NCBI GenBank assembly: GCA_902795045.1
Contig: CADBJU010000014.1
Span: 138,429-187,032 of the forward strand
Source of the DNA: Oscillospiraceae bacterium
Lineage (GTDB): Bacteria > Bacillota > Clostridia > Oscillospirales > Oscillospiraceae
Direction: 5' to 3'
DNA: 48,604 nucleotides
Shown: one piece after another, positions 1 through 8,703 of the stretch
Layout of the letters: every line of letters starts with the position of its first letter
How positions within the stretch are numbered: the stretch's first letter is position 1
Program-made: the position numbers and the translations under genes
Notes under the pieces: generated by a model
Databases searched by the model: none
What the model was told of the DNA's origin: nothing
Seen by the model: the letters and a program-made list of their open reading frames with translations, nothing else

Positions 1-99
1 TCTGCGTGTTTTAGTGCCTCCGGCGGGCGGATTGCCACGACCAGTTTGAGAACTGGTCTCGCAATGACGGGGTTAGCTGAGTTAAGCCGATACGCACAT
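1..99. repeat. Family A repeat, right part, cut by the window edge
   Basis: This is the right half of the repeat seen complete at 16592-16812. It shares the segment with the GGCGGGCGGATTGCCAC motif, a short hairpin (ACCAGTT/AACTGGT), the CTCGCAATGACGG motif and the terminal arm AGCTGAGTTAAGCCGATACG at 75-94. No coding potential is seen. Confidence 0.75.
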
Positions 100-100
100 A

Positions 101-319
101 GGATAATATGGGTATCGAGTTTAAGCAACAGACCGTCAAAGTGCCATTCCGTAGGGGTCGATCCACCCATAAAGGGCGCAATGCCCAGATCGACCCGAAG
201 CGTCGGTACATTGTACGAACTGTAATGATTCGGGCCGATGAAGGCATCGGCCCCTACGGAGCAGGTTTTGCGCCGCGTGGTTGATCCTGCCCGTGTAGCT
301 GAGTTAAGCCGATGCCCAT
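101..319. repeat. Second family A copy, apparently interrupted by a family B repeat
   Basis: The left arm (GATAATATGGGTATCGAGTT at 102-121) and the right arm (AGCTGAGTTAAGCCGATGCC at 297-316) are those of family A. The middle is not family A sequence: it holds a complete family B unit at 148-261. This looks like one repeat inserted in another. With the preceding partial copy and the family B unit, it fills the first 346 bases, where no gene is seen. Confidence 0.6.
148..261. repeat. Family B repeat (CCGTAGGGG ends)
   Basis: The unit starts CCGTAGGGGTCGATCCACCC and ends CGGCCCCTACGGAG, so its ends are inverted repeats. The first 50 bases are almost identical to the reverse complement of 3625-3674, so the two are copies in opposite orientation. 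Confidence 0.8.
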
Positions 320-346
320 GAGGGATAATATGCGGAGGTGCAGAAT

Positions 347-664
347 ATGAGAGCAGAAGGAGAATGGGGCAAGGTGATCCGGGGCGAGCTCTACGAGCGC
401 TGGCCGAAGGATGAAAACGGCGAGCCGGAGGAGCCGGTGCGTCTCGCTACCCTCATCAATCTCAACATGGTCGACGAGCTGACCGTCAACATGCTCGAGG
501 CCTGCGGCATCCCCTGCCTGTGCATGTACCCGGGGGACGGGAGCTTCGGCAAGCTGATCATGGGCATGAGCGGCCAGGGCACCGACATCTATGTGCCCAA
601 AAGCCTCGCCGCCGACGCCGCCGCCCTGTGCAATTATCAAGGCGACTATCAGATGGAAGACTGA
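347..664 (+). CDS. Small DUF2007-like (putative signal-transducing) protein
   Basis: A 105-residue soluble protein. The ATG at 347 is preferred over a GTG at 338 because GGAGG at 334-338 lies 8 bases before the ATG and overlaps the GTG. Residues about 40-80 (LINLNMVDELTVNMLEACGI, then a PGDGSFGKL stretch) look like the compact fold of the DUF2007 'putative signal transducing protein' family, in which a sequence change in the middle of a short beta-alpha unit is common. There is no signal peptide or membrane segment. It lies 34 bases upstream of the phosphohexomutase gene and may be co-transcribed with it. The family assignment rests on pattern only, and the function is unknown. Confidence 0.6.
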   Translation: MRAEGEWGKVIRGELYERWPKDENGEPEEPVRLATLINLNMVDELTVNMLEACGIPCLCMYPGDGSFGKLIMGMSGQGTDIYVPKSLAADAAALCNYQGDYQMED

Positions 665-698
665 ATAGCAGCTGCTTTTTGGAAAGGAAGAGTCTGTT

Positions 699-2429
699 AT
701 GCCTAAATCGTATATGGACGAGTTTCTGCACTGGCTCAACAGCCCTGCGCTGAGCGAGGAGGAGTGGCAGGAGCTTGACAGCATCAAGGACGACGACAAG
801 GAGATCAAAAGCCGTTTCTTCGCACCGCTGGAGTTCGGCACCGCGGGCCTGCGCGGCACCATGAAGCTGGGCCTGCGCCACATGAACATCCATGTCATCC
901 GCCACGCCACCCAGGCCTTTGCCAATGTCATCGCCGCCGAGGGCGAGGAGGCAAAGCAAAAGGGCATCGTCATCGCCCATGACTGCCGCATGCACGGCGT
1001 GGAGCTTGCAAAGGAGGCCGCCTGCGTTATGGCGGCAAACGGCATCCATGTGCGCATCTTCGACGCCCTGCGCCCCACGCCGGAGCTGAGCTTCGCGGTG
1101 CGGTACTACGGCACCACGGCGGGCCTCAACATCACCGCCAGCCACAATCCCAAAGACTATAACGGCTACAAGGTCTACTGGTCCGACGGCGCGCAGCTAC
1201 CGCCCCAGAAGGCCGCGGCCATCGCCGCGCAGATGGCGGCCATCGACGTCTTTAACGGCTTCAAGACCTGCGACTTTGACAAGGCCGTCGCCGACGGCAG
1301 GATCGAGCTCATCGGTGCCGAGACCGACGAGGCCTTCCTCGAGCGCGTCCTGGAGCAGGCCATCGACAAGGATGTCGTGCGCAAGGTGGCGGACGATTTC
1401 AAGATCGTCTACACCCCCTTCCACGGCTGCGGCTACAAGCTGGTCCCCGAGGCGCTCCGGCGTCTCGGCATCAAGCACCTCTACCCCGTCGAGGAGCAGA
1501 TGGTCATTGACGGCAGCTTCCCCACGGTGGAAAGCCCCAACCCCGAAAATCCCGAAGGCTTCTATCTGGCGGTGGACCTTGCCAAGAAGGTCGGCAGCGA
1601 TCTTATCATCGGCACCGACCCGGACTCCGACCGCATCGGCACCATGGTCCGCGACGGGGACGACTATGTCGCCATCACCGGCAACCAGCTCGGCGTACTG
1701 CTCATCGACTACATCATCCGCGCGAGGCGGGCAAAGGGCACCATGCCGGAAAACCCCGGCGTCGTGACCTCCATCGTCACCACCAGCATGGCCCGCGCCG
1801 TGTGCGAGGCAAATGGCGTCCACTTTGAGGACACCTTCACGGGCTTTAAATACATGGCCGAGCGCGTCGCCGCCTGGGAGGCCGCCCGCAGCTACAACTA
1901 CATTTTCGCCTATGAGGAGAGCTACGGCTACATGATGGGCGACTACGTGCGCGACAAGGACGCCGTGACCGCCTCCATGCTGGTGGCGGAGATGGCCGCG
2001 TCCTACTACGCGCAGGGCATGACGCTCCTCGACGCGATGAACGCCCTGTACGAAAAGTACGGCTGGTTCCGGGAATACACGATGAACCTCGTCATGCCGG
2101 GACTTGACGGCCTGCAGCGCATGAAGGATCTGATGACGCGGCTTCGCGCCGATTCCCCCAAGGAGATCGGCGGACAGAAGGTCATCCGCACCCGCGACTA
2201 TGCCGACGGCAGCGTTTCGGTTGCCGGTCTCGGCAAGGTGGGCAGCACGCCCTTCTTCGGCTCGAACGTTTTGTACTTCGAGCTTGCCGACGGTTCAAGC
2301 TTCATCGTGCGCCCCTCCGGCACCGAGCCCAAGATCAAAATTTACCTCCTCGTGCGCGGCGACAGCAAAGAGCAGTGCACCGAGCGCATCAAAAAATACA
2401 AAGAATTTGGGGAGACTCTCAAGAAATGA
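699..2429 (+). CDS. Phosphohexomutase (phosphoglucomutase/phosphomannomutase)
   Basis: A 576-residue cytosolic enzyme of the alpha-D-phosphohexomutase superfamily, which interconverts sugar 1- and 6-phosphates through a phosphoserine. All four family signatures are present. The active-site loop TASHNPKDYNG carries the phosphoserine at Ser148. The metal loop DPDSDR (Asp307, 309, 311) binds Mg2+. The sugar loop contains EESYG, and the C-terminal phosphate loop is RPSGTEPKIK. Length matches the long Bacillota PgcA type (about 575-580 residues), so glucose 1-phosphate supply for wall and glycan precursors is the likely job. The start is supported by GGAAAGGAAG upstream. The stop codon overlaps the next start (ATGA). 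Substrate preference cannot be read from the sequence. Confidence 0.95.
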   Translation: MPKSYMDEFLHWLNSPALSEEEWQELDSIKDDDKEIKSRFFAPLEFGTAGLRGTMKLGLRHMNIHVIRHATQAFANVIAAEGEEAKQKGIVIAHDCRMHGVELAKEAACVMAANGIHVRIFDALRPTPELSFAVRYYGTTAGLNITASHNPKDYNGYKVYWSDGAQLPPQKAAAIAAQMAAIDVFNGFKTCDFDKAVADGRIELIGAETDEAFLERVLEQAIDKDVVRKVADDFKIVYTPFHGCGYKLVPEALRRLGIKHLYPVEEQMVIDGSFPTVESPNPENPEGFYLAVDLAKKVGSDLIIGTDPDSDRIGTMVRDGDDYVAITGNQLGVLLIDYIIRARRAKGTMPENPGVVTSIVTTSMARAVCEANGVHFEDTFTGFKYMAERVAAWEAARSYNYIFAYEESYGYMMGDYVRDKDAVTASMLVAEMAASYYAQGMTLLDAMNALYEKYGWFREYTMNLVMPGLDGLQRMKDLMTRLRADSPKEIGGQKVIRTRDYADGSVSVAGLGKVGSTPFFGSNVLYFELADGSSFIVRPSGTEPKIKIYLLVRGDSKEQCTERIKKYKEFGETLKK

Positions 2430-2968
2430 AGCAGCTTTGGAAGCTTTTCCTGGCCTTTGCCAGGGTCGGGGTCATGACCTTCGGCGGCGGCTACGCCATG
2501 ATCCCCATTTTGGAGCGTGAGATCGTGGACCGCCACGGCTGGGCGACAGAGGAAGAACTGATGGACTACTACGCCGTCGGCCAGTGCACCCCCGGCGTCA
2601 TCGCCGTCAACACCGCCACCTTCATCGGCTACAAGGTCGCGGGCACCGTCGGCGGCATTGTCGCTACCCTCGGCGTCATTTTCCCGTCCGTTGTCATCAT
2701 CACGGTTATTGCGGGCATCCTCACGAATTTCGCGGATGTGCCTGCGGTAAAAAGCGCCTTCGCGGGCATCCGCGTGTGCGTGTGCGTGCTCATTTTCAAC
2801 GCCGTCTTAAAACTCTGGAAAAAGGCCGTCGTGGACAAAATCACGCTGGCGCTGTTTCTGGGCGTGTTTTTGCTGTCCGTGTTCTTTGACATCTCGCCCA
2901 TCGTGTTCGTGGTGTTCTGCGCGGCGGCGGGCATCGTACTGACAAGAACGGGGGTGAAGGGCAAATGA
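2426..2968 (+). CDS. Chromate transporter family subunit 1 (short CHR domain)
   Basis: A 180-residue membrane protein with one CHR domain. The N-terminus has the family motif FGGGYAMIPILEREIV and then YAVGQCTPGVIAVNTATFIGY, followed by about five hydrophobic helices. The short single-domain form works as a pair with a second subunit, here the next gene, as in the ywrA/ywrB pair of Bacillus. The ATG at 2426 overlaps the mutase stop in an ATGA junction, so translation is probably coupled. Members are annotated as chromate efflux proteins, but many single-domain pairs have no proven substrate, so chromate is a family inference only. Confidence 0.9.
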   Translation: MKQLWKLFLAFARVGVMTFGGGYAMIPILEREIVDRHGWATEEELMDYYAVGQCTPGVIAVNTATFIGYKVAGTVGGIVATLGVIFPSVVIITVIAGILTNFADVPAVKSAFAGIRVCVCVLIFNAVLKLWKKAVVDKITLALFLGVFLLSVFFDISPIVFVVFCAAAGIVLTRTGVKGK

Positions 2969-3540
2969 TCCTCCTGCGCCTGTTCTACGAATTTTTCAAG
3001 GCCGGCCTCTTCGCGGTCGGCGGCGGCATGGCGACGCTGCCCTTCCTCTACGATATCTCCACCCGTACCGGCTGGTACTCTCATGAAAAGCTTGCGGACA
3101 TGATCGCCGTGTCCGAGTCCACCCCCGGCCCCATCGGTGTCAACATGGCGACCTACGTGGGCTTCGAGACCGCAGGCATCCCCGGCGCGGTCGTCGCCAC
3201 GCTGGGACTCGTGACCCCCAGCATCATTATCATCATCCTCATCGCCCGCGCTCTCAAGGCCTTTCGTGAAAACCCCTACGTGGAGGCGGGCTTCTACGGC
3301 CTGCGCCCGTGCTCGGTGGGGCTGATCGCGGCGGCGTGCTTTCTCGTGGTGAAGATCGCGCTCTTCCGCCCCGACGCCTATGCCGCCAGCGGGCAGCTCA
3401 TGGACCTCTTCAATTTCAAGGCCATCGCCCTCGCCGCCGTGCTGCTTGTCTGCACGCGCTGTGTCAAGAAGCTCAAGGGCCTGCACCCCATCGTGTTCAT
3501 CCTCGCGTCTGCCGTGGTCGGCGTCGTGTTCGCGTTTTAG
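2965..3540 (+). CDS. Chromate transporter family subunit 2 (short CHR domain)
   Basis: A 191-residue partner of the preceding gene, overlapping it by four bases (ATGA). It has the equivalent motifs FAVGGGMATLPFLYDIS near the N-terminus and VSESTPGPIGVNMATYVGFE around residues 50-70, then four to five more hydrophobic segments. The two short CHR proteins are expected to assemble as an antiparallel heterodimer in the cytoplasmic membrane. The gene ends 20 bases before a family B repeat. Substrate unproven. Confidence 0.9.
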   Translation: MILLRLFYEFFKAGLFAVGGGMATLPFLYDISTRTGWYSHEKLADMIAVSESTPGPIGVNMATYVGFETAGIPGAVVATLGLVTPSIIIIILIARALKAFRENPYVEAGFYGLRPCSVGLIAAACFLVVKIALFRPDAYAASGQLMDLFNFKAIALAAVLLVCTRCVKKLKGLHPIVFILASAVVGVVFAF

Positions 3541-3560
3541 GGAAAGGGAACGATCCTGCA

Positions 3561-3674
3561 CTCCGTAGGGGCTGATGCCTTCATCAGCCCGAAACCTTAT
3601 GGCTTGTACGATGAACCGGGGCTTGGGTCGATCTGGGCATTACGCCCTTTATGGGTGGATCGACCCCTACGGAA
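3561..3674. repeat. Family B repeat, inverted relative to the copy at 148-261
   Basis: The ends are CTCCGTAGGGGCTGATGCCT and GGATCGACCCCTACGGAAT. The right 50 bases are the reverse complement of 147-196 with a single difference noted by eye. The unit fills the convergent gap between the transporter gene and the ylbJ-like gene. Confidence 0.8.
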
Positions 3675-3677
3675 TGA

Positions 3678-4646
3678 TTAGAACATCCACAATCCCACAA
3701 CATAGGCCATCATGGCCGCAAATACAGCGCTCAGAAGGCGTCCTGTCAGGTGCAGGGCGCCTTTCGCCTTGCTCTCGGCCAGCACCGCGAGCGTCTGAAA
3801 CTGCACCGAAAGCCCGCCCCAGCCCAAGAGAAACGCCGCCAGGGCAAAGCTTGCGGGAGCGGGCCTCAGGCCCTGCATCGCGGCGGCCCCGCTGCCGAGC
3901 TCCAGAAGCCCCGTGAGCATGGCGCGGACAAAGCGCGGCTCAAAGCCGAAGCGCGCGGCGACAGCGCCGCAGAAAAGCGACAGCGCCCCGTTTGCGTCCA
4001 GTATCCGCAGCAGGACCGAGAAGCACACCGCAAAGCCGCACACGCTCAGGATCGACGCCGCCGCCTGCCGCACCGAGCCCACCAGCGCTGTCGCCGGATC
4101 GGCGGTATCGAGCTGCACGTCCTGGATCTCTCCGCAAGGGTGCTTTCCCCGAAATACAAGCCCCGTAAAAAACGCGGCGAGGACATGGATGCCGTACAGT
4201 ATGAGGCCATAGCGCACCGAGCCGAAGACCCCGAGTCCCACCGCGCCTACAATGAACGCGGGGCCGGAGTTGTTGCAGAAGGCCAAAAGCTGCTCCGCTT
4301 CCCGCGCCGTGACGCTGCCGCTGCGCTCCATGTCCGCGATATAGGCGGCCCCCGCCGGGTAGCCGCCCAGAAGCCCCATCACGAAAGCCGAGGCCCCCGC
4401 GCCGCTCACGCCGAACAGCCGCGCGGCAAAGGGCGCGAAAACCCGGCCCAGAAGCCCCGGCAGCCCCACCCGGTTGAGATAGCCCGACAGCACAAAAAAC
4501 GGGAACAGCGACGGGATCAGAAGCCGCGCGCACATCTCAAGCGCCTCCCGGCAGGCGTCGCCCGCCGCCCCGGCGTGATAGAGCATAAGCCCCAGCACCA
4601 TGAGTCCCGCCGCGATCGCAAAAGCCCGTCTCCACAGATTTTTCAT
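3678..4646 (-). CDS. YlbJ-like sporulation integral membrane protein
   Basis: A 322-residue polytopic membrane protein. The start at 4646 is chosen because AAGGAGG lies 6 bases upstream on the minus strand; an in-frame ATG at 4670 lacks such a site. The segments LLIPSLFPFFVLSGYLNRVG, then FVMGLLGGYPAGAAYIADM and FCNNSGPAFIVGAVG, are the nucleoside-recognition (gate) domain pattern of the YlbJ/SpoIIIA-associated family required for spore formation in Bacillus. About eight hydrophobic helices are visible. In Bacillus ylbJ lies beside coaD; here it is separate and divergent from yqfC, with 67 bases between the two starts. The transported molecule, if any, is unknown. Confidence 0.8.
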   Translation of the reverse strand: MKNLWRRAFAIAAGLMVLGLMLYHAGAAGDACREALEMCARLLIPSLFPFFVLSGYLNRVGLPGLLGRVFAPFAARLFGVSGAGASAFVMGLLGGYPAGAAYIADMERSGSVTAREAEQLLAFCNNSGPAFIVGAVGLGVFGSVRYGLILYGIHVLAAFFTGLVFRGKHPCGEIQDVQLDTADPATALVGSVRQAAASILSVCGFAVCFSVLLRILDANGALSLFCGAVAARFGFEPRFVRAMLTGLLELGSGAAAMQGLRPAPASFALAAFLLGWGGLSVQFQTLAVLAESKAKGALHLTGRLLSAVFAAMMAYVVGLWMF

Positions 4647-4713
4647 ACGCCCCTCCTTGTCCATCCTCATGTATCAAACTATGTCCGGGCGCATAGAGTT
4701 ATGAGGAAGTGAG

Positions 4714-4995
4714 GTGCTGCGTGTGAAAGCGGACAGAGGGCTGCCCGCCGCCCTGGAGGAGCTGTTGGAGCTGCCGGGAGATGTCCTGCCCGGCGGGGGA
4801 CGGCTCACGCTCTGCGGCGGCAGACAGGCGCTCATCGAGGGGCAGCGGGGGATTTTGGAATATACGCCCGAGCGCATCGTGGTGAGCTTCGGGCGGGAAA
4901 AGCTCAGCCTGAACGGAGACGGCCTGCGCCTTCGCGCCATGAACCGGGGGGAGCTGCTGGTGACGGGCCGCATCCGCGCGGCGGAATGGGAGTGA
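4714..4995 (+). CDS. yqfC: YqfC (YabP/YqfC family) sporulation protein
   Basis: A small protein of 93 residues from the GTG at 4714, or 90 from the GTG at 4723. GAGG at 4703 and GAGG at 4711 make either start possible. The pattern DVLPGGGRLTLCGGRQALIE, then ILEYTPERIVV and GELLVTGRI, follows the beta-rich YabP/YqfC fold. It lies directly before yqfD, with a 2-base gap to the chosen yqfD start, as in Bacillus. YqfC is a mother-cell sporulation protein of unclear biochemical role. The assignment rests on both sequence and position. Confidence 0.85.
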   Translation: MLRVKADRGLPAALEELLELPGDVLPGGGRLTLCGGRQALIEGQRGILEYTPERIVVSFGREKLSLNGDGLRLRAMNRGELLVTGRIRAAEWE

Positions 4996-4997
4996 GC

Positions 4998-6155
4998 ATG
5001 GAACGTATCAGTGACCGTGTGCGCGGAAGCGTGGAGCTGGAGCTGTTCGGCGCGTTCCCGGCGGGCGTACTCAACAGCGCAGCTTCGGAGGGGATCGAGC
5101 TTTGGGACGTGCAGAGCCGGGACGAACACAGCCTGTGCCTGAAGACCTTTGAAAAGAACCTTCCGCGGCTTGAGCGGCTCGCCCGCCGTGCCGGGTGCGA
5201 GACGGAGATCAGAAAGCGCGTCGGCGGGCGCGAGGGCCTGCGCCGTGTGCTGCGCCGCCCGGTGCTGCTGGCGGGCCTTTTGCTCATGGCGCTGCTGCTC
5301 ACGGCCTCATCCCTCTTCGTCTGGGATGTGGATGTGCGGGGCACCCGCCGTCTCAGCCGCGGCGAGGTCCTGCGCGCGCTGGAGGACTGCGGCTTCGGGG
5401 TGGGGAGCTTCTGGCCCGGGGTCAAAACCGATCTTCTGCGCAGCGAGGTGATGGTGCGCCTGCCGGAGCTTGCCTGGATGGCGGTGAACGTCAGCGGCTC
5501 GCGGGCCGCCGTCGCCATTGTAGAGCGGCAGCCCAAGCCGGAGATGTACGATGCCGCCGACGCGCAGAACCTCGTCGCCGCGCGGGACGGCCTTGTGCGC
5601 CGGGTCAATGTCCTCGCGGGCAGCGCGCAGGTGAAGGAGGGCGAGATCGTGACGGCGGGGCGGGTTTTGATCGCGGGCAGCAGCGATTCCTTAAACGGCA
5701 TGCCGCAGTCTGTCCGCGCCCGGGGCAGCGTCATGGCCGACACCTGGTATGAGCTCAGCGCTGTCTGCCCGGTTGAGGAGCGGCTGAAAACCCCGGCCGG
5801 GGTGCCGCACAGCCGCTTTGCGCTGGTGTTCGGAAAAAGGCGTCTGAATTTGTATATTGGTAGTGGAAAAACTATTGACGGATGTGATAAAATCATTTCG
5901 GAGTATACCCTCGGGATGCCAGGGCTGTTTTCCACGCCCTTGCACCTGGTGCGCGAGCGCTTCGTACCATACCGTGAAAGCCCCGGGGACGACTATGATC
6001 CGAAGGCGGCGGGGGAGCGGCTTTACGCTTTACTGGAGGTACGCACGGAGGGCCAGATCCTGGAATCCGCCCTTACACCCGGCAGGGCGGGGGAGCTCCA
6101 TGTGCTCACCTTACGGGCGCACTGTACAGAGAATATCGCCATAGCCGACGGCTGA
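4998..6155 (+). CDS. yqfD: YqfD sporulation protein
   Basis: A 385-residue protein with an N-terminal cytosolic domain (about 1-85), one transmembrane helix near residues 89-110 (LLAGLLLMALLLTASSLFVW) and a large extracytoplasmic part starting DVDVRGTRRLSRGEVLRALE. That is the POTRA-like YqfD arrangement, ending in conserved beta strands. The ATG at 4998 is used because GGGAG precedes it; the upstream ATG at 4986 has no ribosome site. It is expressed in sporulation in relatives and is always linked to yqfC and phoH. No catalytic motif is seen. Confidence 0.9.
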   Translation: MERISDRVRGSVELELFGAFPAGVLNSAASEGIELWDVQSRDEHSLCLKTFEKNLPRLERLARRAGCETEIRKRVGGREGLRRVLRRPVLLAGLLLMALLLTASSLFVWDVDVRGTRRLSRGEVLRALEDCGFGVGSFWPGVKTDLLRSEVMVRLPELAWMAVNVSGSRAAVAIVERQPKPEMYDAADAQNLVAARDGLVRRVNVLAGSAQVKEGEIVTAGRVLIAGSSDSLNGMPQSVRARGSVMADTWYELSAVCPVEERLKTPAGVPHSRFALVFGKRRLNLYIGSGKTIDGCDKIISEYTLGMPGLFSTPLHLVRERFVPYRESPGDDYDPKAAGERLYALLEVRTEGQILESALTPGRAGELHVLTLRAHCTENIAIADG

Positions 6156-6174
6156 GGCAGCGAAAGGAAATCAC

Positions 6175-7188
6175 ATGATAGATAAAAGCATCGAAGTCGA
6201 GCGCATGGAGCACGTTATCAGCGTCTTCGGCTCCTTTGACCAGAACCTGCGCATCATCGAAAACGAGCTGAGCGTCAAGGTCCTGGACCGCGAGAACATG
6301 ATCCATATCTGCGGCGAGGCGGAGAACGTCATGCTCGCCGAGAAGGCCATCAACGGCCTGCTGACCCTCGCCGCCAAGGGCGAGAACATCGACGCGCAGA
6401 ACGTGCGCTATATCTTAAAGCTCGTCTCCGAGGGCAAGGAGACCAAGATCAACGAGCTTGCAGGCGATGTCATCTGCATCACCGCCAAGGGCAAGCCCAT
6501 CAAGCCCAAGACCCTCGGCCAGAAGACCTATTGCGAGGCCATCCAGAAAAACACCGTCACCCTCGGCATCGGCCCCGCCGGTACGGGCAAGACCTATCTG
6601 GCCGTCGCCGCCGCCGTGGCAGCCTTCCGGGCCGAGGAGGTCAACCGCATCATCCTCACGCGCCCCGCCGTCGAGGCGGGGGAGCGCCTGGGCTTTCTGC
6701 CGGGCGACCTGCAGAGCAAGGTGGACCCGTATCTGCGGCCCCTCTACGACGCGCTTTTCGACATGCTGGGGGCCGACACCTACCAGAAGTACTTAGAGCG
6801 TGGGAATATCGAGGTCGCGCCCCTTGCGTACATGCGCGGCCGCACGCTCGACGACAGCTTCATCATCCTCGACGAGGCGCAGAACACCTCGCGCGAGCAG
6901 ATGAAAATGTTCCTGACCCGTATCGGCTTCGGCTCCAAGGTGGTCATCACCGGCGACATCACGCAGATCGACCTGCCCGAAGACAAGACCAGTGGCCTCA
7001 AGGTCGCTATGAAGGTCCTGGAGGGCATCGACGACATCGCCATCTGCACCCTCACGGGCTCGGATGTGGTGCGTCACCGCCTGGTGCAGAAGATCATCGA
7101 GGCCTACGAGGTCTACGACAAGAAACACCCGGCGCAGGCCGAGCAGCCCAAGAAGCAGCCGCCGCGCCGCACGTATAAGAGGGGATAA
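6175..7188 (+). CDS. phoH: PhoH family ATPase
   Basis: A 337-residue cytosolic P-loop protein. The Walker A motif GPAGTGKT is at 133-140. The Walker B region is FIILDEAQN with Asp233, followed by TSREQMKMFLTRIGFGSKVV and the TGDITQIDLP motif typical of the PhoH branch of superfamily 1 helicase-like ATPases. An N-terminal KH-like segment covers about residues 1-110. Its position between yqfD and ybeY is conserved and links it to RNA metabolism. AAAGGAAA supports the start. The C-terminus ends in a basic PPRRTYKRG tail. Confidence 0.93.
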   Translation: MIDKSIEVERMEHVISVFGSFDQNLRIIENELSVKVLDRENMIHICGEAENVMLAEKAINGLLTLAAKGENIDAQNVRYILKLVSEGKETKINELAGDVICITAKGKPIKPKTLGQKTYCEAIQKNTVTLGIGPAGTGKTYLAVAAAVAAFRAEEVNRIILTRPAVEAGERLGFLPGDLQSKVDPYLRPLYDALFDMLGADTYQKYLERGNIEVAPLAYMRGRTLDDSFIILDEAQNTSREQMKMFLTRIGFGSKVVITGDITQIDLPEDKTSGLKVAMKVLEGIDDIAICTLTGSDVVRHRLVQKIIEAYEVYDKKHPAQAEQPKKQPPRRTYKRG

Positions 7189-7191
7189 GCC

Positions 7192-7671
7192 ATGGAGCAT
7201 GAGGTATATGTTTCCCGGGAAAAGACAGGCCTCGGCCACCGCGAGGCGGCGGGCCTCATCAAGAAGGCGGTCAACATGGCGCTCGATGCGGAGGGGATAA
7301 GTGTCCCCTGCATTATCAGCGTTATGTTAACCGATGACGAGGGCATCCACGCCGTGAACAAGGAGTTCCGGGATGTGGACCGCGCCACCGACGTTTTAAG
7401 CTTTCCCTTAAACGAGCTCACCCCCGGCGCGTTTGACCCCGACGCCTGCGAGCGGGACATGGACACGGGCGCCGTGATGCTGGGGGACATGATGATCTCT
7501 CTCGAGCGCTGCGAGGCCCAGGGCGCGGAGTTCGGCCACGGTTTCAATAGAGAGATTCAATATCTGACGGTCCACTCTGTTCTCCACCTTCTTGGCTACG
7601 ACCACGTAGATGAGGGCGAAATGAAGCGGCAGATGCGGGCACGGGAAAAGGAAATAATGGGAGACGAGTGA
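7192..7671 (+). CDS. ybeY: Endoribonuclease YbeY (16S rRNA maturation)
   Basis: A 159-residue zinc hydrolase. The family signature HSVLHLLGYDH gives the zinc ligands His128, His132 and His138. The preceding conserved block FRDVDRATDVLSFP is also intact. YbeY trims the 16S rRNA 3' end and takes part in ribosome quality control in the cytosol. It starts 3 bases after phoH, so the two are one operon. The genes pgpH, dgkA and cdd, which often sit in this cluster in Bacillus, are absent. A family C repeat follows six bases after the stop. Confidence 0.95.
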   Translation: MEHEVYVSREKTGLGHREAAGLIKKAVNMALDAEGISVPCIISVMLTDDEGIHAVNKEFRDVDRATDVLSFPLNELTPGAFDPDACERDMDTGAVMLGDMMISLERCEAQGAEFGHGFNREIQYLTVHSVLHLLGYDHVDEGEMKRQMRAREKEIMGDE

Positions 7672-7676
7672 AGTAT

Positions 7677-7792
7677 GCCTCCCTCTCTGAGGGAGGGGGA
7701 CCGCGAAGCGGTGGAAGGAGTTCTTCCGTCGACCGACAGCTCCCTCAGTCACCAGTGTGCGCACTGGTGCCAGCTCCCTCAAAGAGGGAGCC
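7677..7792. repeat. Family C repeat between ybeY and era
   Basis: The ends are GCCTCCCTCTCTGAGGGAGG and CTCCCTCAAAGAGGGAGCC. An internal hairpin module ACCAGTGTGCGCACTGGT lies at 7751-7768. The unit is made of nested palindromes with no coding potential. Confidence 0.85.
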
Positions 7793-7815
7793 AATAAGGA
7801 ACAGGAGTTATTCAA

Positions 7816-8703
7816 ATGACAAAATCAGCCATGATCACCATATGCGGACGGCCCAATGCGGGCAAGTCCACGCTTACCAATGCTCTGGTCGGGGAGAAGG
7901 TCGCCATCGTGTCGCCCAAGCCCCAGACCACCCGCAACCGCATCACCGCCATTGTAAACCACGGGGACACCCAGTTTGTCCTGCTCGATACCCCGGGCTT
8001 TCACAAGCCCAAGACCCGCCTCGGCGACTACATGGTCAACGTCGTGCGCGAGAGCGTCTCGGACGTGGACTGCGTGCTTTTGATGGTGGAGCCGGTGGCG
8101 TCCCTCGGCCCCCAGGAGGAGGCCCTGATCGAACGACTTAAGCAGGCGGGCGCGCCCGCGATCCTGCTCATCAACAAGATCGACACCGTGGACAAGGCCC
8201 GGCTTTTGGAGGTCATGGCCGTCTACAGCGCGGCCTATGACTTTGACGCCATCCTGCCCATCTCCGCCAAGACCGGCGACGGGCTGGACGAGCTTTTAAA
8301 TGAGCTGGAGAAGTACGCGGTCGAAGGCCCGCACCTTTTCCCGGACGACATGATCACCGACCAGCCCGAGCGCCAGATCTGCGCCGAGCTTGTGCGTGAA
8401 AAACTGTTGAAATGTCTCGACAAGGAGATCCCCCACGGCACCGCTGTGGAGGTCACGAAGTTCTCCGAGCGCGATAACGGCATCATCGACCTTGAAGTCA
8501 CGATCTTCTGCGAGAAGGACAGCCACAAGGGCATCATCATCGGCAAAAAGGGCGCGATGCTCAAAAAGATCGGCGAGCTTGCGCGGCTTGATATCGAGGC
8601 CTTCATGGGCACCAAGGTCAATCTCCAGACCTGGGTCAAGGTCAAGGAAAACTGGCGCGACTCCATGGCGAGCCTCAGAAACTTCGGCTTTACCGAACAG
8701 TAA
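7816..8703 (+). CDS. era: GTPase Era
   Basis: A 295-residue ribosome-assembly GTPase that binds 16S rRNA. G1 is GRPNAGKST (residues 11-19), G2 lies in PQTTRNRI, G3 is DTPGFHKPK, G4 is NKID and G5 is ISAKTGDGLDEL. The C-terminal KH domain carries IIGKKGAMLKKIG near residues 240-252. Length is typical. The start is preceded by AACAGGAGTTATTCAA. It lies in the standard ybeY-era-yqzL-recO order. Confidence 0.97.
   Translation: MTKSAMITICGRPNAGKSTLTNALVGEKVAIVSPKPQTTRNRITAIVNHGDTQFVLLDTPGFHKPKTRLGDYMVNVVRESVSDVDCVLLMVEPVASLGPQEEALIERLKQAGAPAILLINKIDTVDKARLLEVMAVYSAAYDFDAILPISAKTGDGLDELLNELEKYAVEGPHLFPDDMITDQPERQICAELVREKLLKCLDKEIPHGTAVEVTKFSERDNGIIDLEVTIFCEKDSHKGIIIGKKGAMLKKIGELARLDIEAFMGTKVNLQTWVKVKENWRDSMASLRNFGFTEQ

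Noticed and set aside
2426-3540. A frameshifted long ChrA gene
   Set aside because: Both halves have their own start, ATGA overlaps and complete CHR domains, as in natural two-gene systems.
7668-8141. 157-codon plus-strand frame across the ybeY-era gap
   Set aside because: Its first half is family C repeat and the rest is era read out of frame.
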